Source: Mycteria americana
Lineage: Eukaryota; Chordata; Aves; Ciconiiformes; Ciconiidae
NCBI RefSeq assembly: GCF_035582795.1
Contig: NC_134374.1
Span: forward strand, 25,001,798-25,065,797
Length of the DNA: 64,000 bases
Direction of reading: 5' to 3'
This document shows positions 1 through 11,132 of this stretch, piece by piece; positions within the stretch are counted from its first letter, which is position 1; the number at the start of each line of letters is the position of its first letter. A model generated the notes under the pieces. That model was not told the origin of the DNA, made no database searches, and saw only the letters and a program-made list of their open reading frames with translations. The translations under genes and the position numbers were made by a program.

Positions 1-3000
1 AGAGGTGGGATCCCCCGGGCTGGATGGGTGTGGGGTGGGGGTCAGCCAGTTCTCTCCAGCCCTCCGCCATCCCCAAATCCCTCCGTGCATCCTCCTCCCT
101 AACATGCTACTGCCTTCCTCCCTCCCCAAGGGCCTTCATCCTTCCTGGTGCAGCCACCTCCTCTCCTTCATCTTCCTTGCCATCCCCCAAATCACTGCCT
201 CCTTGCAGGGCGAAGCTGCCCCTTGGGCTGCTGCAGCGTCAGGCTCCTGCCCTTCCCTGGGGAGGCGGAGGGACAGGGACAGGGACAGCCCACCCAAGGG
301 CAAAAGGAAACCCTCACCTCCCACCCCGCTGAGAAAGGGGGTCACCTCAGAGCAGGGGACGTGGTGGACAGCGAGGGAAGCACCCGGCCCCGCTGGCATC
401 CGCGGTGCCCGAGCAGCGCAGGCAGATCGTGCTTTGCCTGCTCTTGCAGCCGAAAGGAAGGATCGAAAAGAAATTAGGTCATGCTCAACTTGTGCCGGGG
501 CTTTGGCTGCACAAACCACGTGACGATTAGGGACAAGGGTCCTTCTGCAGGATGTTTTGCATAATTTCCCCTTGTTTTGCAATTTCCAAGAGCTTAGGTG
601 AGAAGAAAAGCCCTGTTTTTCCCGTGCTCCTGCGGCAGCCGGTCCCAGGCTCGCCCAGCCCCGTATCCCTCGGCGGCTGCTCGCTCCCCTCCAAAATCCA
701 CTCTCCTGTCCCCTCTCCAAAGCTCCTGCCCGCTACACCACCATCCCCGACCCCCCGTCCCATCCTGCCAGCGGGCAGGACTTTGTCTCTAAGGCAGAGT
801 CTGCCTTTGGTGCTGCCCCACTCATTCATTTTATTGGTGCCTTTCCAACGCCCCCATAAATCCCCAGGGCAGGCAGCCTGAGCCAGCTGCTGGGGCACCC
901 CGGGCCGGGGGTGGCTGCCGGCTCCCACCGGGACCGGTGCTGCCCGTGGGGCTGAAGGATGGCTTCAGGCTGGGCACAGCCGCAGGGCTGGGAGCCAAGG
1001 CAGAGCTCCCGTTCCTGCGGCAAAGGGCCAAGGGCAGCACGTGCCCCCCGACACACGGCCCCGTGGCCGGCCCCTGCCCCTTCCCGCTGGCGGATGGCTG
1101 TGCGGGTGTTTTACAGGACCTCTCGCTGCTTCCCGGGGCACGTGCGGGGGCCAGCTTGCAGGGAGATGTGCTTGCCATGGGCAAGGGCTCCCCAGCGTCG
1201 CAGCCCTCGTGCATCCACAAAACAAGCAGGGCAGGAGCAGGCATCGCCTTCCCAGCTCCACGTCCTTTCCCGGCAGTGCTTCCCACCTCCCGCTCCAGCA
1301 GCGAGCCCGAACGCTTGGCTCAGACCCTACCACGGCTGCGGTCGGCTCCTCCTTGAAAAGCCGACACTGGGGAGGCTGTGGCCAGGGAGAGCCTTGCTGG
1401 GGACGTCAGCGAGGAGTAGGAACGGGTCTGGCGGTGACGTGTCCTCAGGGTGGACTGATGTGAATCAGTAATTTAAACCACTGATTTTGATCATGACTAA
1501 GATGAGGAAGCAGGAAACCTGTTGAGATAAAGCTTGCCAAATGTCGTCTTCTTTCGCATTGTTATTTTTTAGTGGTTATCCCCAAAGGAAGCTTGCTTAG
1601 GAATGGTTAAATCACACTGCTGAGTGCTGACCCTGACCGTGCTCGGGCTTTATCAGCTGGCAGAAGCCACGTACCTGCGCTCTCCTCCAAGCAGCTCGGC
1701 ACCACGCATCTACTCAGGCTCTTTTTCCTTATGTGTTTCTTACACCAGATTATTATTTTTCTATTTATTGGCTTCTTCATCTTAGTTGTTTGTCGACCTA
1801 TGTCATGGGCATTGGCTTTGGTCACTGAACCCTGCGCCACCTCCGGTCTGGTCGGGCTCAAGGCTTCATGCTCACTTGCACTCAGAAGTTAGAAGAGGAA
1901 AACAAATCTCCTGGTACCTCGTGTCCTCGGCAGTGTCGCGGCTTGGGGAGACGCAGCCGCTGGGCTGGGACCGGTACAACCAGCACAACGTTCCCTTTGG
2001 CAGAGCCAGCCCCATGGGACCACCGCTGGCACCAGCGCTCGGGGGGTCAGGGTTTCCTACAGCTGCTTTTCCCTCCTGGTTCTGGGAAAACAGAGCAAGT
2101 TCTTCCCACTGTTAATGTTTGATCAGGACCTGCCTGTTGCTCTCTGAACTCATCCCTGTAATAAAGGCAGGCAGGGGCCCGCACTGGCCGCAGCGGGAGG
2201 GAAGCTGCAGGGTGTTTGAAGTGAGCCCGCAGCTGCGGCTCAGCCCACAACTCAAACAGAGCGCGTGGCAGTGCGTGCGGCACGGAGGGGCCGGTCCCGC
2301 GGCCACCCGCCTGCCCATCTGCCTGCTGATTCATTTATGATCATCTCTGTAAACCCAGGGATGTCTCTTCAGGTGAGGCTCTGCAGGGAGAAGATGGATC
2401 CCAGCTCAGCTGACCCCGTGGATACACCCTGCAGGATATTTCTGCCAACGGCGCTTGGCACGAGAAGCCGTCAGGCTGCACATCTCAGTGGCGAAGGCAA
2501 GGGACAAACAGACAAACAGGAGGGGGATGATGAGGGAGCCAGGGGATGATGAGGGAGCCAAGGGATGAAGGAGCCCGAGAGGACGCAGCCTTCTGCCTCA
2601 TACCCCCAGCAGCATCCCGCTAACGCGCATCGTCTCCCTGAGCCCCGAGTCCTCCTCCATCCTGGCACCCATCACCTCCTGGGTGAGCTCTGGACCAACA
2701 GCAACTGGACACACGCCAGCGCTCCCGCCATCGGATACGGTTTTGGCTACAGCCTCGTCTCTGCCCGCAGCACGGCAGAGGCTCCTGCTCCCAGGTTACT
2801 CATCCGAGCATCCATCCTCGCCAGCAGAAGCGGCCGCTCCAAAATCGCTTCTCCAGGGATGGTGGCGGGCGTGGAGCGGCCAGGGCGCGGGCAGCCTTCA
2901 CCAGTCCTTTGCTGGACACCATGGTGGTGGCAGAAGCTCCCTCTTCCCTCTGGAGGAGTGGGCTCCGCGCTTTGGACATCCTGCGAGGTGAATGCAACCC

Positions 3001-3420
3001 TCTGACAGCTCGCCCTCGCACCGAAGCCCCGGGGCCTGATGTGCTAGGGGAGATGCTTTGATCCTAACAATGTGCGAGGGGAAACGTCCTGCCTGCCTTG
3101 TGAACTTGCACTGTCTTGGGCTGGGACTTGGCTCCGGTGCAGCTCCTCTCCGCAGGGCTTAGATCATCCCTCTCCTACGGAGAATACCCGGCAGCTGGAG
3201 GCCCCTCACTGTCCAGGGATGCTCTCTCCCAAAGGCTCCTTTAACAGCCCCCCGAGGATTTCTCCGGGCCATAATATTCCCCCAGACAAGCCTTTCTTCT
3301 CCTCCCGCCTTTCTTCTGTCAAGGAGCCCTCTGGGACGAGCAACATTGTCAGGATGGTGCCAATTAGGCTGAGCCGGCTTCCAAGAGGCTGCGCTGGCAC
3401 CAGCCCGGGGCTGCTGTTGC
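1..3420. other. GC-rich non-coding stretch left of P2RY4
   Basis: I see no gene here. Several open frames of 100-190 codons exist on both strands, but they overlap each other, carry no recognisable domain, are rich in Pro, Arg, Ala and Gly, and look like by-products of high GC content. Small simple repeats are present: three GGGACA units near 271-288 and a degenerate 19-base triplet repeat near 2521-2577. In human the neighbour of P2RY4 on the side away from DGAT2L6 is ARR3, but no arrestin sequence is visible here. Confidence 0.5.
2521..2577. repeat. Short tandem repeat, about 19-base unit, three copies
   Basis: Two near-identical units of the form GGGGATGATGAGGGAGCC are followed by a third, shorter and diverged copy. 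No function is evident. Confidence 0.6.
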
Positions 3421-3429
3421 TCATAAAGG

Positions 3430-3780
3430 TCTCATTGTTCGGCGCGCTGTGGGACTGCTGGCCGGCGGGGCCGGCGCGGTCCTCTGTCTCAGGCACGCTT
3501 CCCAGCTCCACGCGGCGCTGGTGTCACTGCGCGCTGCTCAAAGGGATGATTAACGGGTGTCATTGCGGGGGCTGCGAAGGGGAGGATTTGTCAAGTCGCC
3601 CTTGGCTCCCCGCGAGGCCCGAACGCGCGAGCTGAGAAAAACCAGAGAACCATCAAAGTGGCCGGAGCTCCTGGAGGGGGGGAAAATCTGGCATCTTTGG
3701 CTCCCTTCCACGCTTTGTGCCTGACAACGGTCGGGATCGACGACTAATGCGCTTTTATTAACTGCTCCCCTAGATCTGGC
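3430..3780 (+). promoter_or_regulatory. Candidate CpG-rich promoter / 5' non-coding region of P2RY4
   Basis: The stretch from about 3440 to 3640 is dense in CpG and GC boxes and lies just upstream of the P2RY4 start. A pyrimidine-rich tract ending in CTAG at 3773 looks like a splice acceptor 17 bases before the ATG. This would fit a non-coding first exon spliced to the single coding exon. The transcription start itself is not visible, so this is inference from base composition and position. Confidence 0.3.
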
Positions 3781-3789
3781 TCGGAGAAC

Positions 3790-4914
3790 ATGGCCACTTC
3801 AGTAAGGACGTTCCCAGTTGCCCTGTGGACACCAACGCCGGCTCCCTGGCCAGGAGGAAACACCACCGCGGTGGCAGAGGCAAAGTGCGTCTTCAACGAG
3901 GAGTTCAAGTTCATCCTGCTGCCCATCTCCTACGGCATCGTCTTCGTGGTGGGGCTGCCCCTCAACTCCTGGGCCCTGTGGATGTTCGTCTCCAGGATGA
4001 GGCCCTGGAATGCCACCACCACCTACATGTTCAACCTGGCCGTCTCTGACACACTCTACGTCCTCTCCCTCCCCACCCTGGTCTACTATTACGCCGACCG
4101 CAACAACTGGCCCTTTGGGACGTGGCTCTGCAAGATTGTGCGCTTCCTCTTCTACGCTAACCTCTACAGCAGCATCCTCTTCCTGACGTGTATCAGCGTC
4201 CACCGCTACGTGGGCATCTGCCACCCCATCCGCTCCCTGAAGTGGGTGAAGACCAAGCACGCCCGCATCATTTGCGTGGGTGCCTGGCTCGTCGTCACCA
4301 TCTGCCTCATCCCCAACCTCATCTTTGTCACCACCAGCTCCAAGGGCAACAGCACCCTGTGCCATGACACCACCAAGCCCGAGGAGTTCGACCATTACGT
4401 GCACTACAGCTCCTCCGTCATGGCCCTCCTCTTCGGGGTCCCCTTCCTGGTGATCGTCCTGTGCTACTGCCTGATGGCCAAGAGACTCAGCAAGTCCAGC
4501 TTCTCCAGCCCCGGCCCCCGAATGCCCTCCTACAAGAAGCGCTCCATCAAGATGATCATCATCGTGCTCACCGTCTTCGCCGTCTGCTTCGTGCCCTTCC
4601 ACATCACCCGCACCATCTACTACACCTCCCGCTACTTCCAAGCCGACTGCCAGACCCTCAACATCGTCAACCTCACCTACAAGATCACGCGGCCCCTGGC
4701 CAGCATCAACAGCTGCCTCGACCCCATCTTGTACTTCATGGCTGGGGACAAGTACCGGGGGCGGCTGCGCCGGGGGCCAGCCCAGCGCCTGCAGCCCACG
4801 CCCACGTACAACCTGGCCCTGGTATCCCCCTCCGTGGACAATGCTGTGGGTGGCAGCCACGCTGCCAGCCACACCCGAGGGACAGGGACAGCTCGGAGCG
4901 GAGGCGGGTGCTGA
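3790..4914 (+). CDS. P2RY4: P2Y purinoceptor 4 (UTP/ATP receptor), complete single coding exon
   Basis: This 374-residue class A GPCR senses extracellular UTP or ATP at the plasma membrane and couples mainly to Gq. Seven hydrophobic segments are clear. Cys33/Cys287 and Cys114/Cys191 form the two extracellular disulfide pairs of P2Y receptors. The nucleotide-binding basic residues are visible as H271-x-x-R274 in TM6 and R301 in TM7. The DRY motif is HRY (138-140), as in human P2RY4, and TM7 ends in DPILY (311-315). Sequons lie at N24 and N187. The segment CHDTTKPEEFDHYVHY fits P2RY4 far better than its paralog P2RY2, and the neighbours agree. The start ATG has a good context (AACATGG) and the length matches the family. 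Third positions are very GC-rich, which opens a long antisense frame that is not a gene. The Gly/Ser/Thr-rich tail differs from mammals. Confidence 0.95.
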   Translation: MATSVRTFPVALWTPTPAPWPGGNTTAVAEAKCVFNEEFKFILLPISYGIVFVVGLPLNSWALWMFVSRMRPWNATTTYMFNLAVSDTLYVLSLPTLVYYYADRNNWPFGTWLCKIVRFLFYANLYSSILFLTCISVHRYVGICHPIRSLKWVKTKHARIICVGAWLVVTICLIPNLIFVTTSSKGNSTLCHDTTKPEEFDHYVHYSSSVMALLFGVPFLVIVLCYCLMAKRLSKSSFSSPGPRMPSYKKRSIKMIIIVLTVFAVCFVPFHITRTIYYTSRYFQADCQTLNIVNLTYKITRPLASINSCLDPILYFMAGDKYRGRLRRGPAQRLQPTPTYNLALVSPSVDNAVGGSHAASHTRGTGTARSGGGC

Positions 4915-5441
4915 GGGGCCAAAGGGGGTTCCAGTAACCTCATCCCCGGTCTCCACGAGTTGCGCCTCCGGGCTCCGTGTGGGTACCCTGGCACCCCCAG
5001 GTCCCCAAACCTGCAGGGGCAGAGACCACAGGGCTGAGGGCCAGGGGCCACGGGGCTTGTCCCAGCCCTGCCCCGGGATGCCGTGGGAGGAGGGTGCCGC
5101 CCGGGGCAGGATAGCTGCCGGGCACCTGTGGGAATGCGAAAGACACCGAGAAAGCCATTTTGGGGAGGCAGGCTGGCGTCCCATCCCGGGGCGCTCCTGG
5201 GGACACACGGGGGCTGACCGGTCACTAAAGGGAAGGGACACTGCTCCCTCCCCGGGCACGAACAGCCCTTCCAGTCTGCTCAACGGTGACGTGTGGGGAC
5301 CGGACTGAATCTGGGGACAGAGCTGACACTGGGCCCCCTGCGTGCCTGGCAGAGGTTCTTGGAGATGTCCCTGTCACACTGCTGGCCTTGGGAGAGGCAG
5401 GGAGGGACGCGGCACGGGGCACTTGCTGCCCGTCACCCCCC

Positions 5442-5447
5442 AATAAA
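5442..5447 (+). terminator. Poly(A) signal of P2RY4
   Basis: AATAAA occurs 528 bases after the P2RY4 stop codon, on the coding strand. It is the first canonical signal downstream and implies a 3' UTR of about 0.55 kb. Confidence 0.6.
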
Positions 5448-6919
5448 GCCCCTTCCCCTTTCTCTACGCTCAGGCCCGTTTCTTCCCATAGCAGAAGGAA
5501 GAGGGACGAGATGCCCACTCTCATCCCAGGAAGCGTTCGAGAGCAGAGAAAAGCCACCCACCACCTTAACGCCGGCACTGGGGCAGGTTTGGAGCGAGGA
5601 GCCAGAGCGGTGACACCCGCGGTGACGGGAGAGTCCTCGGGAATCTGCCTTTATGGGTGTTTGCTTTCCAAATGTTTACCCAGCCCTTTTGTTTGACCAA
5701 GTGCCCGCGCAGAGAGGAGCAGACCAGAGATGGCTATCAGCGCTGTCGACTCTCCCACGCCAGCCCGGGCAGGGACGGGGCTGTCCCCAACACGGGGAGC
5801 CCCGGGAGGGACCGACCCCCAACACCCCAACAAGTCCTGCCAGCACGTGCCTAGGGAAGGGACGCCCATAGCATCGTCGGGGTGTCACCCCCCAGCCGTG
5901 GCCACGGCACCGGCCACACACAGCCACATCCCACCGGGAGCTGCCCAGGTCACCCGGGGAGGGAGAGGACCCCAGGGGTGCCACGTCCCAGCCCCACATC
6001 CACATCCCACCAGGCACTGGTACCCAGACCCCCACACTCACCACCAAACCGAAAGCAGAGGGAGAAGGAGACCTCCCTCCGACGCCCAGTTAACCCAGTA
6101 AGAACAGCTGCTGGCCCTCACCTCCCATTATATCTGACGTGGCCCAGGTGGACCCGGGAGCTGCTCGGTTGCACCTGAGCGGTGCAAGGGTCCCCGCCAA
6201 GCACGGCCCCAGCCCTGGAGATGGGACTGCCAGGGAGGGGATGCGGGTGGGTGGCCGCTCCACCCCCATGGGGAATGCAGGGGTACGGCCATGGTGCTGC
6301 TGACCCTGCCCCCCCAGCACACACAGGCAGCAGTGGGGGGGTTGGAAATCTGTATTGGGTACAGAGGCAGCGGAAAAGGCTCATCTGGGGCCAGAGCAGC
6401 ACCCGCCCCTTGCCCAGGGCCACACGGTCCCGGCTGAGGCCACTTCCACGGGTCCCCAAGTCCGGGGTTGTCCCCCCTCCACCCCAGGGGGGGATGTCTC
6501 CCCAGCTTGATCCCACTTGCCATCGGGATGCCACCCCAAAGATCCCATCTCGTTCCCCTCTCCCACGACACCCCCTCCCTCAGCTCGTGGTGTCCTGGTT
6601 ATCTTGTGGGGACCATGCCCATCGCTGGCCCCCAGCCTCGCACCAGCCCCCCCCCACATCACCCCACATCCTCAGGGGACAGCTGTGTCACCCACAGCCC
6701 TTCCAAACCCCTTTCAAGGCAGACCTTTTCCCAATCTCCCCTTCCCCTCGCTTCCTCCTCTCCTCTCACCTCCCGCTCAGTTTTTTTCGGCCAGAGGAGC
6801 GGAGGGCCGGAGTGGGGATCGTCCCCCGTGTGTTCCCCATGCCGGGCCGACTGAAATCCCCACCCACAAGAGCCAGCCGCCCTTGTGAGCCAGGATCTGG
6901 CCGCCGGCGCCGGCCGCGC
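5448..6919. other. Region between convergent P2RY4 and DGAT2L6 3' ends
   Basis: P2RY4 and the acyltransferase gene point toward each other here. The right part should hold the 3' UTR of the acyltransferase gene. I found no canonical AATAAA on its strand; a weak CATAAA variant lies at 5655-5650. Open frames in this stretch are GC-driven and overlap on both strands. Confidence 0.4.
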
Positions 6920-9900
6920 TCAGAGGATGTGCAGCTCGTCTGTCTCCGACAGCCCGTACTTGGTCTTGTTCTCGTTGAAGAGCTTGAGCAGGGAGCGGAC
7001 GTACATCTCGTGGTACATGTCCACCGTCTCGCAGCTCGGGTCCTCGATCTTGGGCACCGTCACCGGCTCTCCCACTGCCGGGAAGGGAGGAAGGTCAGGC
7101 TGGTGGTGCAAGGACACGCTCAGCTCGTCGGGGACATGAGCTGAGTGTTGCCTTCCAATGCTACCCATCACGGGGCGTCCTCCTCCTCCACCCCTCCACC
7201 TTCTGGGGGTCCCCTCTGCCCCGGCAGGCGATGCTCACCCACGGTCGTAATGGGTCTGGCGTAGGGGAGGAAGCCCTTGGACCGGACAGAGGTGAGACCT
7301 CGGCCGTAGAAGACGCAGGGAGCGAAGCCCATCATCTTCTGGAAGCGTTGCTGGATGCTCCTCATCCAGCTGCCCTCCTCAAAGACCACCTGGCGGAAGA
7401 GGTCGTTCTCCCCAAAGGAGAAGGAGGGGACGAGGTAGGCCCTGTGGAGGGGACACAGTGGGCAGTGATGGGGCGCTGGGACCCCCCGACCCTCACGGTA
7501 GCGGTGGCACCGGTGACCCACCCGTGCTGCAGGGCCATGCGGACAAAGCCCTTGCGGTTCTTCAAGATGAGCGTGGTGACGCCGGGACGGCAGGAGAGCG
7601 ACTCGGCCGCACCGCCGATGACGATGGCCACCGCGTTGCCGGTGCCGTTCTTGGACAGCAGGTACCCGATGGCGCGGCGTGTCACCGGGCACAGGCCTGC
7701 GGTGGAACGGACCACCGGTGCTGTGGGACTGCCTGCCCGTCCAGCGCCCGGGGGATGGGGACCGCGCCCGGTGGGACCATGCAAGGACCATGCAAGGGAC
7801 AGTGCGGGGACAGAGCAGGGACTGTGCAGGGACCATGCAAGGGACAGTGCAGGGACCATGCAAGGGACAGTGTGGGGACAGTGCAGGGACTGTGCAGGGA
7901 CCATGCAAGGGACAGTGCAGGGACCATGCAAGGGACAGTGTGGGGACAGTGTGGGGACAGTGCAGGGGCGCCCTCTGCTGCGGGATTGCTCCCAGGGGTC
8001 CCCCGGGCTGGCAGCCCTGCGGGCAGGGTGCGGGCAGAGCGCTGGCAAGGTGTGGGCAGGGCGCAGGCAAGGCGTAGGCAGGGTGCGGACAGGGTGCTGG
8101 CAGGGTGAGGGTGGGGTGCAGGCAGGGTGAGGGTGGAGCTCAGGCAGGGTGCAGGCAGGGTGCAGGCAGAGCACCGCCCCTGCCCTGCCTGCTCCTGGGG
8201 AGCACAGAGACCGTCAGTCCGGGTTTCCCGCAGATGGGACTGGGGACCCCCCCTGGAGCCCCCCTGCCCGTGGGCATTGCCCCCTCCGTGCTCTGACCCT
8301 CCGTGGCAGCAGGCAGAGGTGGGCAGGGGCGGGACGGGCAGGGGGTGCCTCCCCGGGGCACCCACTTAGCTCAAGGCAGCACAACGGCCATGCCTGCAGG
8401 GCTGCCCATGAGGGCAGGGGGCAGGCAGCTGCCCACCCTGCTGCCCGCGGACGCTCACCCCCGCTCATCAGGTACTCCCTGAAGACGGGCAGGCGGAAGT
8501 TGCCGGCCAGGGTGGTGAGGAAGGGCCGGATGCCCGGGAACATCTCCCCGAAGCCCGTCGAGCCCGTGATGAAGTTGCAGAAGGCGCCGACGCAGAGGAT
8601 GCCGTGGGGGTGGGAGCCGATGATGTAGTTGTGGCTGGGGGACAGGTCGTGCGTCTTCACCAGCTGTGGGGACAAAAGGGGGTCGCGGGGACATAACGGT
8701 GGCACGTCCTTTTGGGTGGTACCACCACCTCCACCTGCATGAACATCCCGTCCTGGCATTCCCGCTCCCCACGCCGTACCTTCACGGGGAAATAATCCCG
8801 AAAGTGTCTCCACACGGGCCACCGCCGCAGGCACGGCAGCCTCCTGCCACCTGCAAACCAGGGAGGGGCTGCAGGAGATGACGCCAGCCCGGCGGGCAGC
8901 AGGACCCACGGGAAACGCTCCCCACGGACCTGCCACATGCCTCTTCCCACCGTGATGATGATGGGGGAGAGGAGGGAAGGAGCAGGTGGGACGTGCTGCT
9001 CCCCATTTGCCATGCTGGGATGGAGCCAGAGAAAGGGGGGACCCCGCACCCCATCCTGCTGCAAAGCTGGAGGAAGGGGGGCTCTGCCCATCCCCACCTT
9101 TCTCCGGCGTGTCCCAGTCAAAGATGATCCAGGCCAGGTAGAGCGCGGAGATGGGCCAGAAGCTGGTGAACACCAGGTAGATGAGGAGCAGCAGGCTGAC
9201 GGTTCCTGTGGGAGCCGGGGAGGGGGGTGAGCGGGCGCACGCTCGTCCCACCGGGACCCCCCGCAGCCCCCTACTCACCCAGCAGCAGGAAGCTGAGCAC
9301 CCACTGCAGGACGGAGAGGAGCTGGAGCCAGGAGCGGACGTCCCGCTGCGAGGGCCAGCGTGCTGCGAGCAGGGTGTGCAGGGCGGTCTGGACGCTGGCG
9401 CGGCTGCCTGCGGGGAGGGACACGGCCCCTGGCCCAGAACAGCACGGGTTGTGCGAACGCTGTCCCAGCTAGCCGGGGGGGTCCCGGTCCGGTGGTACCC
9501 GTGGCTGCTGGGGTTGGGGTACGGGGGCAAGGCAGGAGGCAGGATGGGAAGGATGAAGCAATTGGGTGAGGAGGGATGGGGTGGGGTGGGCGATGCTCAT
9601 TCCCAGAGAGCTCTGGGCCATGCCAGGAGGTGGCCCTGGGCAGCCCGAGGCTGCTCTGGGGCCAGCCCTGCTCCGAGCAGGGGGCAGCCGGCAGGCTGGG
9701 CACCCCTAAGCCCAAACACGTCCATGGGACCGGGTGCACCAGTGGCACGTCCCGCACCGTGCTGAGCTCCCCAAAGGCCAGGACCTTTCCCGTGCCCTCC
9801 TTGGCGTGTTCAGGCTCAGAGAGAATTCGGGGCTTTCTCGGCCGGCGCGGCAGGGATGTGCGGGGCAGCATCCGCCCCCCGGCAAGCGCCAAGGACAGAG

Positions 9901-11132
9901 GCCAGGAGCCGAGCCAGGGTGGCCGACGCTGGCCGTCCCCGCAGCTGTCCCCCGCGAGGGACAGTCCAGCAACCCGTGGGTGCTCCACTCCCCCCGCCAC
10001 CCCCTTCCCTCCAGCCGACCTTGGTGAACCATTAACCGCCCCGGGCCAGGTGCCAGGATCCAAACTCCACGCGCGGCCCCATCCCTCCTCCTCCCCGAAA
10101 CGGGCCCGAGGCGCCAGTCGTGCCAGTGCACCGCTCCCGGCCAAAGGTCCACCGTGGCCGAGACCACCCGGCACAGCCGCCGCTGTGACTGCAGCGAGCT
10201 ACCCCTTGTGTCACAAGAGCCTTGTTTCCTTGGGAAGACAACCCAAAATCAGCATGCTGGCCGGACAGAGAGATGCTCAGGGTGAGACAGGAACAGACCT
10301 GTCCCCATGACTCCCCAGGCTGGGGACCCTCAGGTCCTCAGCGGGACCCTGGGGTGGGAGGCGAACCACCAAACCCCAGTTCGGGTGGTGGAGGTTCAGC
10401 TCTTCCCAAATCATGAATGGGACAACAGAAATAAATTAAACACTAGAGCCATCACCAGCATTGAAGAATTGTTTTCCCTCTCCCCCAGCAGCGTGCTGTG
10501 CTTTAAGCGATCCCTCCCGCCCATCCTCGCGTGCCCAGCGAGGCATCCCCAGAAGCCCTGCTGCCCGCACAGCCCTGCCATTGTCAACCTTCCAAAGCCC
10601 TTTTCTTTTTCCCCGGGAAGATGCAGAGCTCTGCCTAGCAAATTTGTGCCGACCAAACAGTTGCTTTTTTTAGTTCCTTTTTTTAGCTCCCCCCCCAAGC
10701 ACTCCATGAATGTCCAGACCACAGACAGAAAATGGAGAAACCCCAGGGGCTCCACTGCCGGCCCCGTCCGTGGCGACAGGAGCCTCTTCAAACCCAAAAA
10801 TTCAGACTCTGCGGCCCGGGGCAGCAAGGAAAGACGAAGGGGAATTTGCAGCACTCTGGAGCATCTTGCAGGAGTAACGTTACCGAATGCATTGTCAGAA
10901 ATTTCATTCCTGTTGAGCAACTGTATGTTTTCCTCTGGTGCTGCTAACCCCAAACCGCCCCGAACACCTCCCTTTCCCCTAAGCAGTCTAAAGCAAATAG
11001 ACAATAGTGACAACAAATGCTAATTGCCTGACCAGTTCCTCGCATCTCCAGACCATCAGAAACCATTCAAACGCGCTTTGGAAATATCTTACCACTAAGA
11101 TTTTGGGAACAGGCTGCAATAATTGTTTTCAT
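6920..11132 (-). CDS. DGAT2L6: DGAT2-family acyltransferase at the DGAT2L6/AWAT locus, 8 coding exons
   Basis: This ER-membrane O-acyltransferase family uses acyl-CoA to esterify diacylglycerol, monoacylglycerol or fatty alcohols. The exons (minus strand) are 11093-11132, 9279-9407, 9098-9205, 8780-8850, 8459-8663, 7522-7696, 7239-7441 and 6920-7074. They join in frame to 361 residues. A hydrophobic hairpin spans about residues 45-90. The catalytic HPHG is H134-G137, preceded by [16 protein letters not shown]. Further DGAT2-family blocks are [25 protein letters not shown] and FYGRGL. Position between P2RY4 and IGBP1 matches human DGAT2L6/AWAT1. The N-terminus ([14 protein letters not shown]), [13 protein letters not shown] and FEEGSW are, however, closer to DGAT2 itself. 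The start sits in a perfect GCCACCATG context. Substrate cannot be told from sequence; a wax synthase or DGAT is possible. Confidence 0.88.
7774..7965. repeat. Minisatellite in an intron of the DGAT2L6-like gene
   Basis: The repeat is built from alternating GGGACCATGCAA and GGGACAGTG units, giving a higher-order period of about 22-23 bases. It lies in the intron between the exons at 8459-8663 and 7522-7696. It creates long spurious open frames in several frames on both strands. Confidence 0.85.
7968..7981 (-). promoter_or_regulatory. Candidate CTCF site beside the minisatellite
   Basis: Read on the minus strand, CAGCAGAGGGCGC matches 13 of 14 positions of the CTCF core CCASYAGRKGGCRS. It directly abuts the end of the intronic minisatellite. 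Only the motif supports it; there are no occupancy data. Confidence 0.4.
8028..8172. repeat. Second minisatellite, 10-11-base unit
   Basis: The units are variations of CAGGCAGGGTG, repeated more than ten times with point differences. The array is in the same intron of the DGAT2L6-like gene as the 7774-7965 array and about 60 bases from it. Confidence 0.8.
11093..11132 (-). CDS. DGAT2L6: Small first coding exon of the DGAT2L6-like gene
   Basis: The exon codes for [13 protein letters not shown] plus the first base of a Gly codon. It ends at a GTAAGA donor and splices in phase 1 to the exon at 9407. The ATG is in a full GCCACC context. The peptide aligns with the DGAT2 start (MKTLIAAYSGVLRG in human), which shows that this is coding despite its 40-base length. 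Confidence 0.8.

Noticed and set aside
3790-4914. P2RY2 instead of P2RY4
   Set aside because: The second extracellular loop and the neighbours (DGAT2L6, IGBP1, EDA) fit P2RY4; no RGD motif of the P2RY2 type is present in the first loop.
3799-5283. 494-residue minus-strand open frame opposite P2RY4
   Set aside because: Its Asp/Glu/Gly/Val-rich sequence is the mirror of GC-rich receptor codons; no domain, splice signals or start context support it.
7231-8174. Several 130-300-codon open frames on both strands over the DGAT2L6 intron and exons
   Set aside because: They are created by the intronic minisatellites, whose units are translated as repeating peptides in several frames.
10411-11016. 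201-residue minus-strand frame in the first intron of the DGAT2L6-like gene
   Set aside because: No family resemblance, and it lies wholly inside an intron of a gene whose exons splice cleanly around it.
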